NCBI GenBank assembly: GCA_937136395.1
Contig: CAKZOI010000039.1
Location: 1 to 64,000, forward strand
Reading direction: 5' to 3'
From: an uncultured Opitutia bacterium
GTDB taxonomy: Bacteria > Verrucomicrobiota > Verrucomicrobiia > Opitutales > Coraliomargaritaceae
Length of the DNA stretch: 64,000 bases
Under the pieces are notes generated by a model. It made no database searches, was not told where the DNA came from, and saw nothing but the letters and a program-made list of their open reading frames with translations. Shown here piece after piece: positions 55,230 to 64,000 of this stretch (the stretch's first letter is position 1; every line of letters begins with the position of its first letter). The position numbers and the translations under genes were made by a program.

Positions 55230-58200
55230 CTACTTTTGAACCAATTCCCAACCTTCGTTGAGGATCATTGATTCTGCTTTCTTAAACTTCACTTGCTTCG
55301 TCTCAGCACCCTTGCGCACGGTCACAGTTTCATTGCGACCGATCTTCGGCAATTCACGGCGAATGGGCTCTACCTTAGGCAACTCGACGGACTTCTTCTG
55401 TGCTGGCTGTTGCGGTTGAGCCGCAGCGGCGGCACCTGCAAGTGCCCCCGGTTGAGGCTGCCCAGTGCCAGGGCCAGCAACTTGCACTTGTTGAGAAAGC
55501 TTCGCCAACATGTTATTGAATGCCTCTGCACTCGTAGCGGAACGAAACACGGAATTACAAATCTCCAAGCGAACGTTCGCCATTAACTCCTCAAAGAACT
55601 TATACGCCTCACTCTTATATTCATTGAGCGGATCTTTCTGGCCATAACTACGCAAGTTCACACTGCGACGTAGTTCTTCCATCTCGGTTAAGTGATCTTG
55701 CCAACGGCGATCCAAGGAACGAATCACAATATAACGAGCCAAGCCGATGAGAGCTTCTTTCTCCTCGAAGTTTTCACGCTCGTCGTATGCGTGATTAATT
55801 CGCTCAAGGATGAACGCATGCTGTGCGTCCGCATCGAGCGAGACAATATCCTCCGATTTAAGGGCGACTGGGAAATATGCATTGAGCCAAGCAATAAAGC
55901 GATCGACCGCCTCTTGATCTTTATCGATCGCGAGTTCTTCAAGGCGCACCTCTAGCTCTTCTTCGATCATTTCGAACAAGATTTCACGCGGATTTTCAGA
56001 ATGGATTGCATCATTGCGGATGCCATAAACAACTTCGCGCTGCGTGTTGAGCACATCATCAAACTGGAGCAAACGCTTACGCATCGAGAAGTTTTGCTGC
56101 TCGACCTTTTTCTGCGCATTTTCAATCGACCAGTTCAAGGCGGGGTGCTCCAACTCTTCGCCTTCAGTCATTGACTTTTCAAGTATGCGCGAAATGGGGC
56201 CAGCATTCGCAAATAGACGCATCAAGTCGTCTTCCAAGGAGACAAAGAACTTCGACGCGCCGGGATCGCCTTGACGCGAGCAACGACCGCGCAACTGGCG
56301 GTCGATCCGGCGAGACTCGTGGCGTTCCGTGCCGATCACATATAAGCCTCCAAGCTCTGGCACACCTTCGCCGAGCTTAATATCGGTGCCACGACCGGCC
56401 ATATTGGTGGCAATCGTCACGGCTCCCTTGCGACCAGCATTCGAGACAATTTCCGCTTCCTGCTCGTGATACTTTGCATTCAAAACACTGTGCGTGATGT
56501 TGCTACGCTTGAGCAATCGGCTCAAGACCTCAGAAGCTTCGACCGATGCGGTGCCAACGAGAACGGGCTGCCCCTTCTTATTGGATGCTTCGATCTCATT
56601 CACCACCGCGTTGAATTTCTCACGACGTGTCTTGTAAACCACGTCATTTAAATCGATACGGATGTTTGGCTTATTGGTCGGGATCACCATCACGGAGAGC
56701 CCATAAATTTCGTTAAACTCGGACGCTTCGGTTTCCGCGGTGCCAGTCATACCAGACAACTTTTCATACATACGGAAATAGTTCTGGATCGTGACGGTCG
56801 CGTAGGTCTTAGTTTCCTTTTCGATGGTGCAATTCTCCTTAGCTTCTACGGCTTGGTGGAGACCGTCCGACCAGCGACGCCCGGGCATGACACGACCTGT
56901 ATTTTGGTCGACGATGTTCACCTTGCCCTCTTGCACGACGTATTCTTTGTCGCGCTCGTAGAGGCTGTAGGCCCGAAGCAACTGACTGATACAATGAATT
57001 CGCTCACTGATCTGCTGAAAGGCTCCTTCTGCAGCAAGCTTCGCCTGTTGCTTCTCCTCAGCGGACAATTCTTCCTGCTTATCAATTTCTATAAACTGAG
57101 TCGGCAAGTCCGGCATCATGAACGCATCAGGATCATCTGGGCTCATGAGATTGCGCCCATTTTCCGTGAGGTCTGCTTGCTGCTGCTTTTCATCGATCAC
57201 ATAGAACAGCTCTTCTTTGAGTGCGTAGCGCTGCTTCTTATTGAAATCGCTATTCATTTCGAGGTCGAACTTATCAATCGCTCGACGGATCGCCGGCACC
57301 TCATTTAAGCGGTGAAATTGCTTATTCTTCGGCATACCAAGCTTTACTTGATAGAGCTTGGCGATCGCCTCGTTCTTGTCATCCAAATCAGATTCTTCTG
57401 AGTCCAAGACCTTCTTAGCCTCCGCAGCGAGTTGATTGCAATAGGCTTGTTGCTTGGATACCAGCTGCTTGATTGTGGGCTTTACCTCATGGAAGGGCAA
57501 AGGGTTGTCGTCCTGCATCGGGCCAGAAATAATCAGCGGTGTGCGCGCCTCATCGACGAGGATCGAGTCGACTTCGTCAATAATACAGAAGAAGTGATCG
57601 CGCTGCACTTGATCTTCCTTGCTACTGGTCATGCCATTATCACGCAGATAATCGAAGCCGAACTCAGAAGCCGTACCGTATGTGATGTCGCAATTATACA
57701 TCTCGCGACGAATCTGCGGCGGCATGCTGTTTTGAATACAACCCACAGTGAGCCCGAGGAATCGGAACAAATGCCCCATCCACTCCGAGTCACGACGTGC
57801 AAGATAGTCATTCACCGTCACCAGCTGGCAATTTCGACCAGAAAGCGCATTCAAATATAACGGACAGGTGGAAACCAACGTTTTACCCTCACCTGTCGCC
57901 ATTTCAGCAATGTGCTTTTCGTGAATGGCAATGCCTCCAATAAACTGAACATCATAATGCACCATATTCCAGGGCAATTCGTGGTCGCACACGTTGTAGC
58001 TCTTACCGCTCATACGACGCGCCGCACTTTTCACCGTCGCAAAGGCTTCAGGGAGCAAATCGTCGAGTGACTCACCAGCCTGGTGGCGCTGTTTAAACTC
58101 AGCAGTCTTGGCGCGCAACTCATCGTCGCTAAGTGATTGGTATTCAACTTCGTATGCGTTAATACGCTCGATAATAGGCTCGCACTTCTTAAGGAATTTC

Positions 58201-58244
58201 TTGTAGTGACGACCGGAAAACTTTTTGAGAATTGAAGAGATCAT
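55230..58244 (-). CDS. secA: Preprotein translocase ATPase SecA
   Basis: 1004 residues, longer than E. coli SecA (901). Drives Sec-dependent export through SecYEG. Walker [10 protein letters not shown] (about 114-122), [20 protein letters not shown], the [11 protein letters not shown] switch and [10 protein letters not shown]; the mid-protein crosslink domain has a ~100-residue insert (about 240-420) seen in Bacteroidota and Verrucomicrobiota SecA. The C-terminus ends in GWELVQK and has no Cys-rich SecB/zinc motif. Monocistronic, about 240 bp after the divergent prepilin promoter. Confidence 0.96.
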   Translation of the reverse strand: MISSILKKFSGRHYKKFLKKCEPIIERINAYEVEYQSLSDDELRAKTAEFKQRHQAGESLDDLLPEAFATVKSAARRMSGKSYNVCDHELPWNMVHYDVQFIGGIAIHEKHIAEMATGEGKTLVSTCPLYLNALSGRNCQLVTVNDYLARRDSEWMGHLFRFLGLTVGCIQNSMPPQIRREMYNCDITYGTASEFGFDYLRDNGMTSSKEDQVQRDHFFCIIDEVDSILVDEARTPLIISGPMQDDNPLPFHEVKPTIKQLVSKQQAYCNQLAAEAKKVLDSEESDLDDKNEAIAKLYQVKLGMPKNKQFHRLNEVPAIRRAIDKFDLEMNSDFNKKQRYALKEELFYVIDEKQQQADLTENGRNLMSPDDPDAFMMPDLPTQFIEIDKQEELSAEEKQQAKLAAEGAFQQISERIHCISQLLRAYSLYERDKEYVVQEGKVNIVDQNTGRVMPGRRWSDGLHQAVEAKENCTIEKETKTYATVTIQNYFRMYEKLSGMTGTAETEASEFNEIYGLSVMVIPTNKPNIRIDLNDVVYKTRREKFNAVVNEIEASNKKGQPVLVGTASVEASEVLSRLLKRSNITHSVLNAKYHEQEAEIVSNAGRKGAVTIATNMAGRGTDIKLGEGVPELGGLYVIGTERHESRRIDRQLRGRCSRQGDPGASKFFVSLEDDLMRLFANAGPISRILEKSMTEGEELEHPALNWSIENAQKKVEQQNFSMRKRLLQFDDVLNTQREVVYGIRNDAIHSENPREILFEMIEEELEVRLEELAIDKDQEAVDRFIAWLNAYFPVALKSEDIVSLDADAQHAFILERINHAYDERENFEEKEALIGLARYIVIRSLDRRWQDHLTEMEELRRSVNLRSYGQKDPLNEYKSEAYKFFEELMANVRLEICNSVFRSATSAEAFNNMLAKLSQQVQVAGPGTGQPQPGALAGAAAAAQPQQPAQKKSVELPKVEPIRRELPKIGRNETVTVRKGAETKQVKFKKAESMILNEGWELVQK

Positions 58245-58423
58245 GAGACCTAGGATGGATACTGTATTTTGAAAATAGAATGCGAACTCAGCTCAGAGAG
58301 GACACTAAGTTGACGAAAAAGCTCCGCACACTGGTGAAATACCCCACCACTGGCAAGAGTGGAAAGACAACAATCCACCCTAGAAAGCCATCAAGCAGTC
58401 ACCGGTATTTAACAGTGCAATGA

Positions 58424-58452
58424 TTGGACTTGATGCGAACTCTGTTCATATT
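58424..58452 (+). promoter_or_regulatory. Probable sigma-70 promoter of the giant prepilin gene
   Basis: TTGGAC (58424-58429) and CATATT (58447-58452) are spaced by 17 bp and lie 36 bp before the ATG at 58488. The rest of the 58245-58487 gap holds nothing else I can name. Confidence 0.35.
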
Positions 58453-58487
58453 CGCACTTTCGGCACAATTGTTTCTAATCCTTAACC

Positions 58488-61400
58488 ATGACTGACGCGC
58501 AGCACTCACCGAAAACAAGGGCAAAATCTGGCTTTGCCTTGGTGATTGCGCTGTCACTGATGGCATTCGTGCTCCTACTCGTGCTCTCCATGACGCTCCT
58601 CGTTCAAGTCGAGGCTCAGACCAGCTCCAATGGCAAGGCACGACTACTCGCGAAAGAAAACGCCCGTCTCGCACTCATGATCGCGATCGGCGAACTCCAA
58701 AAACACGCTGGGCCCGACCAACGTGTCACCGCCCGCGCAGAAATCCTAGGCGACGGCAACTACGACTCTGCCGCAAAATTTTGGACAGGAATTTGGGATA
58801 CCACCAAGTCGACAGCTGAGCCGATTTGGTTGGTTTCTGGAAAGGCACAAGATGCATCGACCGGTCCTGCCAACGGGATCACACTCCAAGCCGCATACGA
58901 CGCAAATGGCGACGGTCTCTTCAACGCAAAGAATGAGTATCCTGCCGTTGAAGTTGAACCGGTCGACATCGACTCAAATTCAGCCGAAATAGCATGGTGG
59001 ATCTCAGACGAAGGGGTTAAAGCGCCAATCAGTATAACAAAAGGTATCAAAGACGAGATAGATGCTCTACCGAATAACGCTTCTTATCTCGATTACAATG
59101 GAGAGAGCCATCGTATCATCCCTGCTACCCATGATCCTTTATTCGATTTCAAAGATTTAATCGATACCAGTCTCGCAAGTGATGAAACGATCGCTGAATT
59201 CTTAAAAATCCAATCAGAAAGCGATCTCGAAATCTTCGCAAAAAACCTTAGCCCATTGGAGCAAAGCTCCATTCTTGCAGAATTGAGTGATTCTGCGACC
59301 GCGCACAATCACTTCGTGCTCTCGAACCCAACTGAAGGTGGTCTAAAAAAAGACCTCAGCTACTTGAAGACCTTAGACACGAGCACCACGCAAGCTCAGC
59401 TAAACACATTTTATGGCGACAATGACGATTTACTGAATCCCTCCGCAATTCAGTTAGTCAAATTTAGAGGCAACCCTACTGCATACCCGTTCGACGAGAT
59501 ACTCGGCATGCAACTCGATCAAAATACGGTCAGTCTAACCGAAGCCTTCGATTCTCACTTTTCGCTCGCCCCTGTCATCACGGAGTTCCAATTCAGTGCG
59601 GGCATTGCAGCAGACGGAGCAGGTGCTAGCCTAGATACTCTCACAGACACCGAAGCCCATCTCGTCTATAAGCTCTACCTTGAACTTTGGAATCCATACA
59701 CGATTCCCTTCCGTGTCGGTGACAGCAGTATGGTTGATGCACTAGGCTACTCAGACCTCAGAATTGAGATCCGCAATCTTCCTACATATACGATCACAAA
59801 TGATGACCAACCTATCAACTCGATGAGGGGCACGCTGGATGACATCTCAATCAAATGGAGCGATTCCCCTGCCCCCAAAACACTTCGCCCAGGAATGGTT
59901 TATCTCCAAACACTTCCAACCGATTCATTTAACGGAGGCAAGGGCGCTATAGTCATACCACTAACAACGACGCCCGAAACGATCAGCGGGACCCGAAGGC
60001 AGAGTTACACAGGCTCATTCAATTGCAGTGGCCCTCTTGAAGTTACCATTTACGGCATCAACAATAGTGGCATAGAAAAAGAAATATTTACCGCTGAAAT
60101 CACCTATTCAAATTTCGAGATCGCCTACGACGGAGACAACAGCGCCACACGATTCAAGCGTAATTTAAGTATACAATCAGGAAGAACTGGAATCACCGGC
60201 CCATCTCTGGAACAACCAGGCTATGCTTTTGCTTTTCGATTCAAAATGCTAGATGAACAGGAATACCCGGGAGTAGTCACCGACCTCTCGGACTGGCTAA
60301 GCAAATATGACATTCGAAGTCGTAATATTACAGTCGATCTAACCACTTGGGACATCAACGACGCATGGTCAACCTCCCCACCTATACCCTATGATTTCGA
60401 TTCGAGTGCAACTGGCTATAGCCCCAGCGACTTCGACCCGTCGCAGAGCTTTAAGGCGGACGACTTCTTTTATTATGGGACCTCAACCGCGGGAGGTCGC
60501 CAAGATCGTATCGCTCGTTTTATCGACCTTCCCACTAGTGAACTAACGGATGTCGGCACTTTTCGATCCCTTAAATACAACGATTATAATGCAAACTCAA
60601 TGGGCAACCCATGGGGCACGACCCTCAATCGATTCTATGATCGGTATTTCTTTTCCACACTATCAGACCCCTCAGAGGCGATATGGGACGGCACGCAGCC
60701 ACTGGCCAACTCTCGCCTAAGGGCATTTGGCCAAACTCCCAGCCTAACTAGTCCATCTAGCGCAAAAGATTTAATCCTATCTAACGGTTTCAATCTCAAT
60801 TCTACTTCACAACTCGCATGGGAAAAAGTGCTTTCCGGAAAGTCTTATTCAACTGACGATTTGACGATAAAACATGAACAAAATCTCAACGACTATCTTG
60901 CCGCGCCAACATGGCTAGACTGGGCAGGCCCCCTTCAAAATGTCCTCATCAATCACCCACATACTTCGATCTACAATCTGGTAGAGAGAGAGGCCAACTC
61001 AAGATATACGCTCATCACTCGAGAAAACACTTCGGATTACCTCAGCGCTTTTAGCATTGGCAATACAACTTGGAACCTCGATCGGCAGCATCCCGCATTC
61101 TGGCAACCTCTCCGAGAGCTCTCCGATGCAAATATCGCCGATTTAGCCGAAGCAATCGTCACGCAACTACAAACATTCTACGCAACGAATAATCGCCCAC
61201 TGTATAGCATCGAAGAACTGCTTACCAACGCACTACTTAATGATTCGATCAATGCAGTTCCTGCCATCAACAATCGACTCGGAACAACCGATCTGATCCC
61301 CCCACTCACGCCAGCACATATTTCGCAAACAACACTTATGAATTCGCTTGGGTCATTAGCGTTTGTGCGCTCAGACACTTTTCGCATCAAAGCTTACGCT

Positions 61401-61547
61401 AGAACAAAGAATCCTACCACTGGAAAACCAGTTGCCGAAGCCCTCTGTGAAGCCACTGTTCAAAGAGTTCCAACACCTCATTCAACTACGTCCTTTGGTC
61501 GAAAGTTCCGAATTATACATGTCCGTTGGTTAGACCCAAATACTTAA
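58488..61547 (+). CDS. Giant PilX/Verru_Chthon-A-like prepilin-class protein
   Basis: 1019 residues. The N-terminal hydrophobic helix (16-39, GFALVIALSLMAFVLLLVLS) with a Gly-Phe junction is followed by LLAKENARLALMIAIGELQK and HAGPDQRVTARAEILG, a segment characteristic of the verrucomicrobial PilX-like/'Verru_Chthon cassette protein A' group. The remaining ~900 residues are a mostly beta ectodomain with no known enzyme motif. There is no conserved Glu5. It is probably an inner-membrane-anchored component of a minor-pilin-like system, function unknown. A small secreted-protein gene follows 20 bp later. Confidence 0.75.
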   Translation: MTDAQHSPKTRAKSGFALVIALSLMAFVLLLVLSMTLLVQVEAQTSSNGKARLLAKENARLALMIAIGELQKHAGPDQRVTARAEILGDGNYDSAAKFWTGIWDTTKSTAEPIWLVSGKAQDASTGPANGITLQAAYDANGDGLFNAKNEYPAVEVEPVDIDSNSAEIAWWISDEGVKAPISITKGIKDEIDALPNNASYLDYNGESHRIIPATHDPLFDFKDLIDTSLASDETIAEFLKIQSESDLEIFAKNLSPLEQSSILAELSDSATAHNHFVLSNPTEGGLKKDLSYLKTLDTSTTQAQLNTFYGDNDDLLNPSAIQLVKFRGNPTAYPFDEILGMQLDQNTVSLTEAFDSHFSLAPVITEFQFSAGIAADGAGASLDTLTDTEAHLVYKLYLELWNPYTIPFRVGDSSMVDALGYSDLRIEIRNLPTYTITNDDQPINSMRGTLDDISIKWSDSPAPKTLRPGMVYLQTLPTDSFNGGKGAIVIPLTTTPETISGTRRQSYTGSFNCSGPLEVTIYGINNSGIEKEIFTAEITYSNFEIAYDGDNSATRFKRNLSIQSGRTGITGPSLEQPGYAFAFRFKMLDEQEYPGVVTDLSDWLSKYDIRSRNITVDLTTWDINDAWSTSPPIPYDFDSSATGYSPSDFDPSQSFKADDFFYYGTSTAGGRQDRIARFIDLPTSELTDVGTFRSLKYNDYNANSMGNPWGTTLNRFYDRYFFSTLSDPSEAIWDGTQPLANSRLRAFGQTPSLTSPSSAKDLILSNGFNLNSTSQLAWEKVLSGKSYSTDDLTIKHEQNLNDYLAAPTWLDWAGPLQNVLINHPHTSIYNLVEREANSRYTLITRENTSDYLSAFSIGNTTWNLDRQHPAFWQPLRELSDANIADLAEAIVTQLQTFYATNNRPLYSIEELLTNALLNDSINAVPAINNRLGTTDLIPPLTPAHISQTTLMNSLGSLAFVRSDTFRIKAYARTKNPTTGKPVAEALCEATVQRVPTPHSTTSFGRKFRIIHVRWLDPNT

Positions 61548-61567
61548 CGCACTCACCGATTATCCTC

Positions 61568-62269
61568 ATGAAATTCTTCCAGTTTATTATCAGCTGCTTC
61601 ATCTGGCTAGGCACAACATCGGCGAGCATTGCGGTCGATGAATTACATCGTTTTGAATTTCGCGCATTTAGCTTAATGCCCGGGAACTATTCTAACATTC
61701 ATTTTTTAAACTCTGAAAACAACTGGGAAGAAATTACCTTTAAAGCAAAGAGTCGCTCCAAGTCATATCAGGCTCAGGTAAGCACCGACAGTCAGACGCT
61801 TTTTTTCTACGATACAGTAGTTACACCAGAAGTTACTTCTGAACGTCGACCCATTGCGAGTGTTCGTATTAATCCTGCATGGAAAAAAGTTTTACTCATC
61901 TTCTCTAAATCGGCCGACAACACTAATGAGACCTATGCCATCACTGCTATAGACGACAGCGAAAGTGCACTCCCCGTTGGGCACCTACGTGTTGTCAATT
62001 TAACTGAATGGCCTATTGTTGGGGCAATCGACAATAAGCGTATAAGTCTCGCAAATGGCTATACGAGTCGCAGTCAAAAAGTGGCGAAAAATGAAAGAAC
62101 AGAAATTACCATTGCTGCAGAAAGCTCCATTCGAGCGCACTTACTCTATAAGAACACACTCCATGTTAGCGCTTTAAGCAGATCATTATTGCTACTTCGT
62201 CCGCCAAAACGAAACGGCTCGGTCAAAATAATGGGACAATTATTGCTCGATTACGGAACTGAAGAGTAA
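61568..62269 (+). CDS. Secreted protein of unknown function, partner of the giant prepilin
   Basis: 233 residues with a signal peptide (1-24, ending TTSASIAV), then a strand-rich domain (LHRFEFRAFSLMPGNYSNIH ... LRVVNLTEWPIVGAID). No family is recognised. ATG 61568 is preferred to the TTG at 61526. It begins 20 bp after the giant prepilin stop and is probably in its transcript. In verrucomicrobial Verru_Chthon cassettes a secreted partner often follows; that is family-level inference. Confidence 0.6.
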   Translation: MKFFQFIISCFIWLGTTSASIAVDELHRFEFRAFSLMPGNYSNIHFLNSENNWEEITFKAKSRSKSYQAQVSTDSQTLFFYDTVVTPEVTSERRPIASVRINPAWKKVLLIFSKSADNTNETYAITAIDDSESALPVGHLRVVNLTEWPIVGAIDNKRISLANGYTSRSQKVAKNERTEITIAAESSIRAHLLYKNTLHVSALSRSLLLLRPPKRNGSVKIMGQLLLDYGTEE

Positions 62270-62308
62270 GGCAGACTGAAACTTCCCAGCCATTTCATGA
62301 ACGAGTTT

Positions 62309-62827
62309 CTACTTCTCCAGAGCTAGATACTTCCCCCACAGGTGAGTGAAGGACCATGCAAAATCTCTGGGCCGCTCTTTGATCCAATTATTGAGAGCTT
62401 CCAATCCGATCCACTGCCCATCACTCACTTCAGTGGGGTCGAGCGTGAAAGGTCCTTCTGCATTACAGCGATACACCCACACAAACTCATAGCCCGTTTG
62501 CTTACAGGGCGTCTCTTTAAAAACACGCACCAAGCCTACAGGGTCGTAGAGCCCAATCTCTTCGCCTAACTCACGTGAGGCTGCCTGATCATAATCTTCA
62601 CCACTGTCGACGTGTCCAGAGCAGGAACTCACCCACTTACCTGGTGCGGTGTCTTTGGTCATCGAGCGGCGCTGGAGATAGAGCTCGCCCTTTGCATTGA
62701 ACACAAAGATATGCACCGCACGATGAAACAGTTTCTCACGGTGGACTACGGCGCGTTGCTCGATGCGAAGCACTGTATCTTCAGCATCGACTACATCGAA
62801 TAGTTCTTTGGCGTTAGTGGCTGGCAT
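62309..62827 (-). CDS. NUDIX hydrolase (isopentenyl-diphosphate isomerase-like group)
   Basis: 172 residues. The Nudix box [20 protein letters not shown] (71-90) with the following IGL is complete, and the surrounding sequence ([32 protein letters not shown]) is close to the Idi/YfcD type of NUDIX protein. Substrate unknown; an IPP isomerase function would require residues I cannot confirm. Monocistronic. Confidence 0.85.
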   Translation of the reverse strand: MPATNAKELFDVVDAEDTVLRIEQRAVVHREKLFHRAVHIFVFNAKGELYLQRRSMTKDTAPGKWVSSCSGHVDSGEDYDQAASRELGEEIGLYDPVGLVRVFKETPCKQTGYEFVWVYRCNAEGPFTLDPTEVSDGQWIGLEALNNWIKERPRDFAWSFTHLWGKYLALEK

Positions 62828-62984
62828 CGTGTATATTGGTAGTAGGGTGATCCAAATGTGATGGAAACATAACGTACATTAGGCACTTATCATGCCCAAA
62901 ATGCTCCGCATTGAATCTTTTACATTTCTGTTGCCATTCCATGACACAAGTCCGGAGGCGCCGTTCCCGTCAAAATAGTGTAGA

Positions 62985-63965
62985 TTAACGAATTAATCCT
63001 TTGAAATCTTCAAAGTGCCCCGTGAATCCACCAGGAACACCTTTGTTAATCACTGCCACCGCATCATGAGAATGCAAAGACTCGAGGTGCGCACAGGCGA
63101 CTTGGAAATCAACAATCTTGGGCTCTGCATCGAGTTGCTCATACAGTAAGCGTGCAGCGTCCTCGACAAATTTTGTGAAGGCACCATTCATTTCAGCGAA
63201 GGCTTGCTCGTCTTCACGCTTCACCATGACTTGCGTCTCTGTTTGCAATGCCTCGAGGCAGATAGCTTGAATCGCCTCTATCGGCAAGTGATCATTTTCA
63301 GCGACCTCCACACTGACGCGAGCAGTGCTGCGTTGGGAGTGCGGGATGCCATACACTTCGCGACTTTCACGCGCGTGCTCGGACAACTCAGAAGAACACG
63401 GGCATGCGGAGGAATAAATAAAGTCGAAATGAATATACTTTCGGAAGCGATTGAGATCATCCAATTTAGCTTCGTAAGCACATTTGTAATACTGCCATCC
63501 TTCCAAACCACTGCGAAGGCTCGGCTTCATGATGGGATATTCGAAATCGAGTTTCAACTGGGCGCGGTGCGCTTGGATCTCTTTTTTATAATGCAAGAGC
63601 ACATCATGCAGAAGGTCTGGCGTGAAAATACGATCTTGGTATTCGTAGAAAACGCGCATAATACGGGACATGTTAATCCCCTTCTGATTGGCCTCCAAGG
63701 AAACTGTGCCGGTCACTGAAGTTTCCAAAGTGATCGTATCTGAAGTCGGGGTGATGTAACGCAGCGGTAAGCGAAAATTTGAGATCCCGACCTTCAAAAT
63801 AGGCACATTTGCACCAAATATTTGTTGGGCATCTGCGTTCTGCATGTCGGGCAGGGCTGCACGATATTCGTCGGTGAGGACGAAATCCTTATCGTAGACT
63901 TTACTCGGTTTGACGTATGCAGGAACGAGTGCGTCTTGCGATGAGCTGCTTTGTTTATCTTTCAT
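62985..63965 (-). CDS. folE2: GTP cyclohydrolase FolE2 (type IB)
   Basis: 326 residues. Converts GTP to dihydroneopterin triphosphate for folate and queuosine synthesis using a metal other than strictly zinc. Family motifs [30 protein letters not shown] and KGINMSRI are present. It would serve queuosine synthesis with queA in this window. The gene ends 35 bp before the window edge on the upstream side. Confidence 0.93.
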   Translation of the reverse strand: MKDKQSSSSQDALVPAYVKPSKVYDKDFVLTDEYRAALPDMQNADAQQIFGANVPILKVGISNFRLPLRYITPTSDTITLETSVTGTVSLEANQKGINMSRIMRVFYEYQDRIFTPDLLHDVLLHYKKEIQAHRAQLKLDFEYPIMKPSLRSGLEGWQYYKCAYEAKLDDLNRFRKYIHFDFIYSSACPCSSELSEHARESREVYGIPHSQRSTARVSVEVAENDHLPIEAIQAICLEALQTETQVMVKREDEQAFAEMNGAFTKFVEDAARLLYEQLDAEPKIVDFQVACAHLESLHSHDAVAVINKGVPGGFTGHFEDFKGLIR

Positions 63966-64000
63966 GTCGTTTCAGATCGGCTTATTTTGCCTATGGCCTT

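Overview
The window most likely comes from a Gram-negative, free-living member of the Verrucomicrobiota, probably an Opitutae/Puniceicoccales-type (Coraliomargarita-like) marine bacterium. The evidence is an outer membrane (porin-like barrel, BamE-like lipoprotein-like gene, apolipoprotein N-acyltransferase), verrucomicrobial protein styles (a prepilin with a C-terminal GGHIAFLDGH signature, a huge PilX/Verru_Chthon-A-like prepilin, an SHD1-type small domain, passenger-repeat surface protein), the tilS-ftsH pair, a SecA with a long insert, and a Shine-Dalgarno that is often weak or absent. This is a chromosomal backbone region: there is no phage, IS, CRISPR or rRNA, and only one tRNA (Pro-GGG).

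Layout. 0-7 kb: a cytochrome c assembly membrane protein and hemA (short form), a two-gene coiled-coil/BamE-like plus porin operon on the minus strand, DUF423, transaldolase, a 4HBT thioesterase and surE. 7-14 kb: a secreted three-repeat protein ending in WPF motifs, glyA, a prepilin, a CBS/DRTGG family II pyrophosphatase and an MscS channel. 13.7-18.4 kb: a LysE-like exporter coupled to a CcoI-like membrane protein that has no ATPase domains, a BLUF photoreceptor gene broken by one TGA, chrA and a degenerate NtrC-like regulator. 18.4-26 kb: tilS-ftsH, queA, an ECF sigma/anti-sigma/YceI operon and a YugP-type metallopeptidase. 26-32 kb: a trypsin-like plus passenger-repeat surface protein, tRNA-Pro, a gene remnant, a GH20 hexosaminidase and an orphan sugar-binding protein. 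32-38.5 kb: dapF with both catalytic cysteines changed to serine, the putrescine pair aguA/aguB, hisG, bcp, a frameshifted OmpR-type regulator and a GspE/PilB ATPase fragment. 38.5-47 kb: a sodium/solute symporter, a Cys-repeat secreted protein, a dihydrouridine synthase, LMW-PTP, a PHP phosphatase, GNAT, cytidine deaminase, DUF4870 and lysA. 46.5-64 kb: mutS, an alpha/beta hydrolase, a polyprenyl synthase, a three-gene metal-related secreted locus, lnt, an SHD1 protein, secA, the giant prepilin with a partner gene, a NUDIX hydrolase and folE2.

The most notable non-gene structure is an ~86-bp dispersed element present four times (32746, 34097 inverted, 43025, 46425). Each copy is two inverted hairpins enclosed by an outer TGGAGGG/CCCTCCA pair. 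Three copies fill the gap between convergent gene ends, and one pair flanks aguA in inverted orientation. The most notable protein anomalies are the double Cys-to-Ser DapF, the ATPase-less CcoI-like protein, the NtrC-like protein with a lost Walker B and no GAFTGA, and a cluster of fresh gene decay (BLUF, response regulator, GspE fragment, remnant next to tRNA-Pro).
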